11,842 bases of DNA. Source: CAYOBW01 sp964402115. GTDB lineage: Bacteria; Verrucomicrobiota; Kiritimatiellia; UBA8416; CAYOBW01. A program made the translations under genes and the position numbers. This document shows positions 1 to 5,454 of this stretch, piece by piece. The notes beneath the pieces are model-generated. The model searched no databases. It was given only the letters and a program-made list of their open reading frames with translations, and was not told the DNA's origin. The stretch covers positions 1 to 11,842 of the forward strand of contig CAYOBW010000221.1 of assembly GCA_964402115.1 (NCBI GenBank), given 5' to 3'. Positions within the stretch are counted from its first letter, which is position 1, and every line of letters starts with the position of its first letter.

Positions 1-3
1 GGA

Positions 4-1716
4 CTAAGGCGCGCGCCGCGCCTTCAGCCTGTAGAAGCGGTACGCGGCAGCGCCGCTCGCGTTCGTGAACGCGCGCGGGGCGCCGTCGCCGGCAATGGCC
101 GCGCCGCCGGCTGCGTTGCTCCACGCGCCGGGCCGGCCGCCGCACTGCACGGCATACACCCGGCCGCTGACGCTCGCCCACTGCACGACGATGCCGCCGC
201 CCGCTGGGGCGACGTCGTCGATCCGCAGCACGGAACCCCTGTCGGACGCCGCCGTGCCCGCGATCCACTCGTCCCCGTTCGGCACGCCGTCGCCGTCGCT
301 ATCCGCGGCGGCGTCGGCAGCATCGAACACGTTGAGCCCGTGGGCGGCTTCGTACGTGTTCGGCATGCCGTCGCCGTCCAGGTCATCGTCCAGGTCGTTG
401 GCGAGACCGTCCCCGTCGAGATCGGAAGCGATGGCGGACGTCGGCTCCACGTACACCGCGTTGCTGCTCGTGTTCACGAGCGCGTAGCCGTTGCTCACGG
501 GCAGTGTCACCACCGACCACGTGGACGTCGCGTTGTCGAACGTCACGGGCAGCGCCCCCGTGACGCGCACGGCGGCAACGGGACCGACGGGCAGCCGCAC
601 CGTGCCGAGGAGGTTGGAGTAGTTCCACAGCACCCAGGCCGGCTGCCCTTTCACGATGAACTGCCCGCCGAGGTTGCCGTTGCCCAGGTCTTCCAGCAGG
701 TGCGACCGCTCGAAGTGCTCCAGCTTGCGCATCATCTGCTGGTAGACGTAGAAGCTCATGCGCCGGTTGCCGGACGAATCCGTCAGCACGGCCCAGTTCA
801 GGATGGCCGGGAAATGGGAGTCGTACTCGAGCTCCGTGTAGCACAAGTGATCCACCCCGCAGGCCAGGGCGAAGGGGTACGCCTGCGCCAGCCAGCGCGC
901 GTTGTCGGCCTGCGAGGCCGTGGAGCCGTTCCGCGCGTATGTGTTGACGAAGTCGGTCTCCGTGGCCCAGACCTCGCGATCGCCCAGGCCGTGCGCGGCG
1001 AGGTACCCCAGCACGTCGCGCACCATGAGATACTGGGGGAGGCGGCGCCCGCCGACCGTGGTCCACGACAGGGCCTCGTACGAGTGGTAGTTCACGGCGT
1101 CGATGAAGGCCGTGATGCCCGGGAGCTTCAGCAGGTCCTGCCAGTACCAGCCCGGCTCCGCGTCCGGCACCGCCACGACGGCACTGCAGAGAATCGTGAC
1201 GTCGGGGTCGGCGGCATGGGCCGCCAGCCAGGCGTTCGTGAGGTAGGCGGCGTACTTGGTGACCGGGCACGCCGCGTAGTCCGGGAAGTTGGTCGTGTAC
1301 TCGTTGAAGACTTCCCAGTGCCGGATGGGCGCCAGCAGCCCGGGCATGTCGTTCGTGCCGTCGCCGTCGTAGCGCTCCACGTAGCGCCCGACGGCCGCGC
1401 CGAAGGCCACGGGGTCCGGCCACGTGCCCCCGGCACGGATGTTGAGCACGCCGAACTCGCGAATGTCATGCGGCTGGGCCACCGCCAGCCGGCTGTCCAG
1501 CCCCATGAAGTCGAGCGAGTCGGGGTCGGCGATTTCCGCCGGCGTGAGTTCGACCGCCACGCGCTCGAAGCCGATGCCCAGCGCCGCACGGGTCGTGTAA
1601 TCGAGCGCGCCGCCGCCGCCGCCGAAGCGCACAATGCGTTCCTCCTCGTCCCCCGAACCACCGCCCGAGGCGGTGAAGTCCTGCCCCGTCTGCGAGGCCG
1701 AAATGGCCGTGAACAC
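4..1716 (-). CDS. Secreted clan GH-A glycoside hydrolase with type-3 calcium repeats (main part, 5' end lost to frameshift)
   Basis: This encodes 570 residues from GTG 1716, but that is unlikely to be the true start: there is no signal peptide and the frame is already open from 1740 with the end of the module begun in 2009-1737. Residues 45-340 resemble a clan GH-A (beta/alpha)8 barrel. Glu139 in 'HWEVFNEY' is the expected acid/base after the conserved Asn, and Glu253 in 'VWATETDF' the expected nucleophile; 'AVNYHSYE' fits the strand between. It may be near GH39 or GH5, but the family cannot be fixed by eye. A small beta domain follows (about 350-425). Three thrombospondin type-3 or dockerin-like calcium loops come next: 'DLDGDGLAND', 'DLDGDGMPN' and 'DSDGDGVPNGDE' (432-483). 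The tail is typical of PVC secreted proteins: 'VQWASVSGRVYAVQCG' and 'YRFYRLKA'. A GGC run near 1611-1625 encodes five glycines before the barrel. It is the last visible gene; its TAG stop lies at 6-4. Confidence 0.82.
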   Translation of the reverse strand: MFTAISASQTGQDFTASGGGSGDEEERIVRFGGGGGALDYTTRAALGIGFERVAVELTPAEIADPDSLDFMGLDSRLAVAQPHDIREFGVLNIRAGGTWPDPVAFGAAVGRYVERYDGDGTNDMPGLLAPIRHWEVFNEYTTNFPDYAACPVTKYAAYLTNAWLAAHAADPDVTILCSAVVAVPDAEPGWYWQDLLKLPGITAFIDAVNYHSYEALSWTTVGGRRLPQYLMVRDVLGYLAAHGLGDREVWATETDFVNTYARNGSTASQADNARWLAQAYPFALACGVDHLCYTELEYDSHFPAILNWAVLTDSSGNRRMSFYVYQQMMRKLEHFERSHLLEDLGNGNLGGQFIVKGQPAWVLWNYSNLLGTVRLPVGPVAAVRVTGALPVTFDNATSTWSVVTLPVSNGYALVNTSSNAVYVEPTSAIASDLDGDGLANDLDDDLDGDGMPNTYEAAHGLNVFDAADAAADSDGDGVPNGDEWIAGTAASDRGSVLRIDDVAPAGGGIVVQWASVSGRVYAVQCGGRPGAWSNAAGGAAIAGDGAPRAFTNASGAAAYRFYRLKARRAP

Positions 1717-1736
1717 GCGATTGGTGGGCGTGAACG

Positions 1737-2009
1737 TCAGACCGCGTAATCGACGACCTTGGGATCCATGTTCTCGTCACGCTCGACGACGATGAAGCCG
1801 CTCCAGCCGTTGGTCACGGTGAGCGTGAAGTTGCCGCTGCCGTCGGCCGACACCGAGCCGCCGCCGTGCGAAGCCCGGATCAGGGAGACACCCGAGAGGC
1901 CACCGCCCATGGGGTTGCGAATGGTGCCGGAGATCGTGAGCCCTTCGCACCAGGAGACGTGAACGCCGAGCACCAGGAGAACCATCCATGCACAGCACGT
2001 GCGCAGCAT
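1737..2009 (-). CDS. N-terminal part of the frameshifted GH-A hydrolase: signal peptide and carboxypeptidase-regulatory-like module
   Basis: This encodes 90 residues from ATG 2009, which has AGGAGG seven bases upstream. Residues 1-21 form a signal peptide (AWMVLLVLGVHVSWC). Residues 24-70 are a carboxypeptidase-regulatory-like (CnaB-type) beta-sandwich: 'TISGTIRNPMGGGLSGVSL', then 'VSADGSGNFTLTVTNGWSG'. A TGA at 1739-1737 ends the frame inside this module. The missing last strands, 'LTFTPTNR.FTA', then 'QTGQDFTA', are found at once in the overlapping frame that leads into the catalytic region. Adding a single base near 1740 would give one continuous protein of about 668 residues. I therefore read this as the 5' end of the next entry and not an independent gene. 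Sequencing error, genuine mutation and programmed slippage are all possible, but no slippery heptamer is visible. Confidence 0.75.
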   Translation of the reverse strand: MLRTCCAWMVLLVLGVHVSWCEGLTISGTIRNPMGGGLSGVSLIRASHGGGSVSADGSGNFTLTVTNGWSGFIVVERDENMDPKVVDYAV

Positions 2010-2016
2010 AGCTCCA

Positions 2017-2042
2017 CCTCCTCTCAGACAGCCTGAGGGGAA
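2017..2042 (-). promoter_or_regulatory. Intercistronic hairpin covering the Shine-Dalgarno of the GH-A gene
   Basis: On the minus-strand transcript, UUCCCCUCAG (2042-2033) can pair with CUGAGAGGAG (2027-2018) around the five-base loop GCUGU, with one C-A mismatch and one terminal G-U. The 5' arm covers the last epimerase codons. The 3' arm holds the UGA stop (2026-2024) and most of the AGGAGG Shine-Dalgarno (2022-2017), which is seven bases before ATG 2009. A ribosome finishing the epimerase would open it. This fits translational coupling but is not proven. Confidence 0.5.
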
Positions 2043-2956
2043 TCTAGAGCGGGGGCTGCGGGAAGGCAACGCGAAAAGCGCTTCAGAAACGCCAGGCCTT
2101 GCCGGACAAAAGCCTCCGGCTCCGGACAAACATCGCCAAAGACGCCGCGCTCGAAGCCAAAGCCGTGCGGTCCCGTCCGGTATGTTTCCATCAACAGCCG
2201 CACGGGGCCGTTCTGTTCGCCCAACGCGGCGAACACCACGGGCCACGGCACGAGGCCGCCGCCGGGCACGCCGCGGTCGTTCTCGCAGGCGTGGATGCCC
2301 CACAGCCGCGACCCCGCGCAACGGATGGCCGCGCCGTAATCGCGTTCCTCGGTGATCATGTGAAACGTGTCGAGGTTGATGAACAGGTTCACGTGCCCGG
2401 CCAGTTCCGCGAGTTGCACGACGCGCCGGGACGTGTTGACGAGGTGATTCCGGAACCGGCTCATCGGCTCGATCACCAGCCGCACGCCCAGCCCGGCGGC
2501 GTGCTCCGCGAGGATGCGCAGGTTCTCCGCCGCACGCGGCAGCTCATCCGGCGGCGGCTGCCGGCGACAGACACGACCGGGATGACTGTAGAGCGCGCCG
2601 CAATAGGCCGCTGCGCCGCACGCGGCGGCGCGCTCGAGAATCTGTTTGTGCCACGCGATGCCCCTGCCACGACTGTCAGGGTCGTCGTGGGAGATGTCGC
2701 ACTCCATCGGCCAGGCATTGCCGGGGCCGATGCTGAGTTCCAAGCCAAGCGCTGCGGCGTGCCGGCGCAGGCGTCGGCAGTCGAAGCGCACGTCGTCACC
2801 CAGCGAGACCTCGAACAACGTCAGCCCCAGGGCGCGCGCCCGGTCGAGGATGACGAGGTCGTCATCCGTCCAATGGCTCTTCCAGAGGAACTGGTGTGCG
2901 CCGAAGCGGAACTCACGGGCGTGCGCCGACGGGATGGGAGTCGTGTTCATGCACAT
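2024..2956 (-). CDS. Ketose 3-epimerase-like sugar isomerase (xylose isomerase-like TIM barrel)
   Basis: This encodes 310 residues with no signal peptide, so it acts in the cytoplasm. It matches the D-tagatose/D-psicose 3-epimerase branch of the xylose isomerase-like barrel family, at slightly above the usual length of about 290. The four expected metal/catalytic residues are in family contexts: Glu163 in 'IEPMSRF.NHLVNT', Asp196 in 'NLDTFHM..EE', His222 in 'GIHACENDRGVPGGG' and Glu257 in 'METY'; Arg228 follows the histidine as in characterised epimerases. 'GALYSHPGR' near residue 120 is also a family motif. These enzymes use a divalent metal to move a proton between C3 faces of a free ketose. 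The substrate cannot be read from sequence, and an inositol or sugar-acid isomerase of the same fold is an alternative. ATG 2956 is one codon inside TTG 2959; ATG 2950 is also possible. GAAGGG lies 12 bases before 2956. The stop is 14 bp before the next gene. Confidence 0.86.
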   Translation of the reverse strand: MCMNTTPIPSAHAREFRFGAHQFLWKSHWTDDDLVILDRARALGLTLFEVSLGDDVRFDCRRLRRHAAALGLELSIGPGNAWPMECDISHDDPDSRGRGIAWHKQILERAAACGAAAYCGALYSHPGRVCRRQPPPDELPRAAENLRILAEHAAGLGVRLVIEPMSRFRNHLVNTSRRVVQLAELAGHVNLFINLDTFHMITEERDYGAAIRCAGSRLWGIHACENDRGVPGGGLVPWPVVFAALGEQNGPVRLLMETYRTGPHGFGFERGVFGDVCPEPEAFVRQGLAFLKRFSRCLPAAPALDSPQAV

Positions 2957-3022
2957 CAAGGCCGATGGCCCTTCTATCCTCTCGTCATGCAGTCGAACGT
3001 GGTTGCGGGGCAGTGGAAACGG

Positions 3023-3292
3023 TCAGGGGTTGCCGGCTGCTTCCTGGCCTGCCGCGGGCGGCAGAAGCGTGACGCAGTCGAGCCCAAACAGGTAGCGCGC
3101 ACCCTGGGACGCGGGATTGGCGCCGCTGACTTCGGCGCGGAGGATGAACTTCCCGCCGTTCAGCGCGGTGCCGTCGCTCTGGTCGGAGTAGGCGAAGCCT
3201 TCATAGACGAGCAGATCCGCCTGCGCGGTTGTGGCCGTCAGTGCGGCCAACATCCGGCACAGTCCTGTCCGCCCGATCCCGAACCGCCTCAT
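3023..3292 (-). CDS. Small secreted protein, probable stub of a larger modular protein
   Basis: This encodes 89 residues. ATG at 3292 is chosen because AGGTGGAGG ends three bases before it and a signal peptide follows (residues 1-25, with LCRMLAALTATTAQA). Residues 27-47, 'LLVYEGFAYSD..DGTALNGG', resemble the first lines of large PVC secreted proteins that normally continue '..GWTGAW'. From residue 47 the sequence changes to 'KFILRAEVSGANPASQGAR' and 'FGLDCVTL', which resembles the last strands of jelly-roll modules at the C-terminus of carbohydrate-active proteins ('L.V...G.NP.S.G..FGLD.V.L'). The protein thus looks like a start joined to an end with the middle missing. It lies 35 bp after the GH172 stop and 66 bp before the epimerase. 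It may be expressed as a small binding protein or be a decayed gene. No function is assigned. Confidence 0.6.
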   Translation of the reverse strand: MRRFGIGRTGLCRMLAALTATTAQADLLVYEGFAYSDQSDGTALNGGKFILRAEVSGANPASQGARYLFGLDCVTLLPPAAGQEAAGNP

Positions 3293-3327
3293 CCGCCTCC
3301 ACCTTTCTCGCCTCCCGCCCGCCTCCC

Positions 3328-5244
3328 CTACCGCGCCATGCGTAGCAGCCCCCGGGGCGGCGCCTCCACAACGATTGTTGCGGAAATGGCCGAATTGTCG
3401 CCGTTCCAATTGCCGTTGGGACCGATCACGAAGTCCACGGTCTGCCCCGGCGAGATCGAATGGCCGGTCAGGTTGAAGGTGTAGCCCGTGCCGTCGGTGT
3501 TGGCAATGGTGGTGGTGGCTCCGCTCTTGCTGCCGTTGATGTACGTGGCAAAGGTGATGCCGTCCGCGGGTGAAGGTTGATTGGTCGTGAGCTTGCGGAC
3601 GTTGCCCGCGACCGTGAGCGGGCCGCTCACGTCGCTTCCCGCGGTCCAGCGCAAGACCAGGTACTGCCTGGCCGTTGTCGCACTGCCCGGATGGATGGCC
3701 AATTCGTTGTTCGCGGCGTTGGGGCTGCCTTCCCCGGTACCGACAGTGAGCTGGGTGCTGCTCACGCCCGGCAGCCAGTTGACGGTTTCGCCATGGTCGC
3801 CGAAGGAATTGCCGGNNNNNNNNNNCTGCGCGGTGAAGCTGGCATGGGCTTCCGTCGAGGCGTCGTAGAACGTCCAGGTTCCCGTGCCAAGCGCGTCGGC
3901 AAAACCGGCGGACTGGCCGCTGCTGAAGGTGTTGGTCACGTAGTCGGGCCGCAGCCGGGCGACGGCAAGGCCCACTATCAGCGTCTGCGACACGCGCGGC
4001 GCGGCATTCCAGTTGTCATCGCCCGCCTGGTCGGCGTGGATGCGGGCGATACCCAGGCCCGTGAGCGTGACCGTGCCATCGGCAGCCACCGTCGCCACGT
4101 TCGTGTTGTCGCTGGAATAGGCGACCGCCAGCCCTGAACTCGCCGTCGCCGTATCCGCAAACGGGGCGTCGGTCGGATGCTTGGCCAGCGTCAACCCCAA
4201 GGCAAAGGCGATAACCTGGTCGCCGCCTGCCGCGAGGCTGTTGGTGGAGTAGTAGTAGACACAATGGCGGTAGGGAATGGGCGCGGCGCCCAACGCGGTA
4301 GCAGCCCAGCCGTCATTGGCCCAGGTCAGGACCCATTTGCAGGACTTGCGGAACGAGATCGCATCCCGACTCCGACAACGCAGCACCGCGATGCGCGAAC
4401 CGGTGGCGCCCAGCGTCTCGTGGCGCAGGACCGAGGTGTACCGGCTGTCGCCCTGGGGTTCGATGAAGCCCCAGGAACCGCCATATAAATCCTCGCTGCC
4501 CATCGACTGGAGTGTCGGCCTGGCATCGCCGTCAAGGAAGAACTGCTGGTCGGCCTCGCAGATCAACTGGCCGTCGAGGGCCTTGTCCGTTTCATACTGC
4601 AGCCAGTGGGCCACGATCACCCCGGCCGCGCCCGACTTGAACAGGGTGTTCGTGGTTTGCGCGGACAGACCTCCGGTGCGATAATCCGCGCGCAGGGTGC
4701 CGCACTCGGCGGGCATCGCGTCCAGCGCGTCGTAGGTCAATTCGATGTAGCCGGTCACTTTCACGTCGGAGGGATTCTCCACCTCGATCGTCACGTGCTT
4801 GCGAAAAGGCATCGGCATGCGGAAATTGTGCGACTCCTTGACCTTCGACATGAAGACCGAGGTGAAATACTGGCTCTTGCACTCGATGTCGCCCACGAAG
4901 TCCATCAGCGGCATGTCGATCGCGGCACGGGGCTGCCCGTCGTAAAACACGCGGAGGATGAGCCCGGCAACGGGGGCGGAGCCAAATCCCAAGCCTCCAG
5001 CCGCCATCGCGGAGACATGGAAGCTGGTGACCACCCCGGGCCCGTCCACGTCCAACACCGTGATCCTGGCCTTGGGATTCAGCTCGGGCAGGCCACCCCA
5101 GAAGGCCGTCGTGCCCCGGGTTCTTGCCTCGCCCACCTTCGAGAGATCCTGCCAGCCCGGCGCGCCGCCGGCCAGGCCGCATGCAGCCGCCGCGATGAGA
5201 GCCGACAGCACAGTGAGGATGCGGGGCTTGGCTGGGGCTTTCAT
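3328..5244 (-). CDS. Secreted DUF2961/GH172 glycoside hydrolase with Ig-like and beta-sandwich modules
   Basis: From ATG at 5244 this encodes about 638 residues, four of them undetermined. Residues 1-28 form a signal peptide (KPR, then LTVLSALIAAAACGLAGGA; a lipoprotein cysteine is possible but the lipobox is poor). Residues 30-335 match DUF2961, founder of CAZy GH172: 'GPGVVTSFHV', 'LRVFYDG', 'DMPLMDFVGD', 'MPMPFRK', 'IEVEN' and the hallmark 'GSEDLYGGSWGF' near residue 250, ending at 'YYYSTN'. Known GH172 enzymes cleave alpha-fructofuranosyl or alpha-arabinofuranosyl linkages. Next comes one bacterial Ig-like module (about 341-424, 'TATASSGLAVAYSSDN'), then an unassigned beta-sandwich module (about 430-632). 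The N gap falls in that last module near 474-477. The frame is open up to 5403, but only the 5244 start puts the signal peptide at the N-terminus; its Shine-Dalgarno is weak. Exact substrate is unknown. Confidence 0.85.
   Translation of the reverse strand: MKAPAKPRILTVLSALIAAAACGLAGGAPGWQDLSKVGEARTRGTTAFWGGLPELNPKARITVLDVDGPGVVTSFHVSAMAAGGLGFGSAPVAGLILRVFYDGQPRAAIDMPLMDFVGDIECKSQYFTSVFMSKVKESHNFRMPMPFRKHVTIEVENPSDVKVTGYIELTYDALDAMPAECGTLRADYRTGGLSAQTTNTLFKSGAAGVIVAHWLQYETDKALDGQLICEADQQFFLDGDARPTLQSMGSEDLYGGSWGFIEPQGDSRYTSVLRHETLGATGSRIAVLRCRSRDAISFRKSCKWVLTWANDGWAATALGAAPIPYRHCVYYYSTNSLAAGGDQVIAFALGLTLAKHPTDAPFADTATASSGLAVAYSSDNTNVATVAADGTVTLTGLGIARIHADQAGDDNWNAAPRVSQTLIVGLAVARLRPDYVTNTFSSGQSAGFADALGTGTWTFYDASTEAHASFTAQXXXXGNSFGDHGETVNWLPGVSSTQLTVGTGEGSPNAANNELAIHPGSATTARQYLVLRWTAGSDVSGPLTVAGNVRKLTTNQPSPADGITFATYINGSKSGATTTIANTDGTGYTFNLTGHSISPGQTVDFVIGPNGNWNGDNSAISATIVVEAPPRGLLRMAR
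3816..3825. other. Assembly gap of 10 Ns
   Basis: Ten undetermined bases lie inside the C-terminal module of the GH172 gene. The reading frame continues on both sides ('SFTAQ' before, 'GNSFGDHG' after) if the gap length is taken literally, but an exact 10 is probably a placeholder. The true length, and so the continuity of this gene, is not proven. Confidence 0.98.
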
Positions 5245-5403
5245 GGGTAAATGCTCATCTGACTCCATGGATGAACGAAAAGCCAGTGACTTCAGCACAA
5301 CTGGCCGCGGCACGAAGGCACCCTTGATGCCGCGCAGGATTCCCTGGTCGTAGTTCTGATACAGTTGCAGCAGCAGGGCGACTTTTCGCCTTCGTTTGAT
5401 CAT
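5245..5403 (-). pseudogene. XylR/LacI-type regulator N-terminal remnant fused in frame to the GH172 gene
   Basis: The 53 codons from ATG at 5403 begin with basic residues, then 'KVALLLQLYQNYDQGILRGI'. This resembles the first strand and helix of the sugar-binding domain of XylR-type (LacI ligand domain plus AraC helix-turn-helix) regulators, which typically open 'VALLIETS..YGRGLLRGI'. The likeness stops after about 30 residues. About 20 unrelated residues follow and then, with no stop, the signal peptide of the GH172 gene. An AGAGGA lies about 10 bases before ATG 5403, so the fragment may still be translated. I read it as what remains of a regulator gene after a deletion or misjoin. If translated through, it would bury the GH172 signal peptide inside a longer protein. 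The family likeness is from memory of the motif and rests on few residues. Confidence 0.5.
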
Positions 5404-5454
5404 GCCCGGCCGATTCCTCTTTCATCCCGGGAAGAAGGCGATCTCCTTCGCCGG

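Noticed and set aside
1733..1748. Programmed ribosomal frameshift at the GH-A break
   Set aside because: The local sequence GCGGTCTGA has no slippery X-XXY-YYZ heptamer and no clear downstream stimulatory structure was seen, so a simple one-base error or mutation is more likely.
340..1749. A 469-codon plus-strand open frame across the GH-A gene
   Set aside because: It is Arg/Val/His-rich with no motif, while the opposite strand encodes a barrel with both catalytic glutamates and calcium repeats.
2010..2321. Longer upstream start for the N-terminal GH-A fragment (frame open to 2321)
   Set aside because: The upstream part overlaps the epimerase in another frame and is Arg/Gly-rich. ATG 2009 has an AGGAGG at ideal distance and begins a signal peptide.
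2099..3484. A 461-codon plus-strand open frame across the epimerase and small gene
   Set aside because: It crosses three minus-strand genes and their gaps. Composition is that of a shadow frame, and the epimerase strand carries all four active-site residues.
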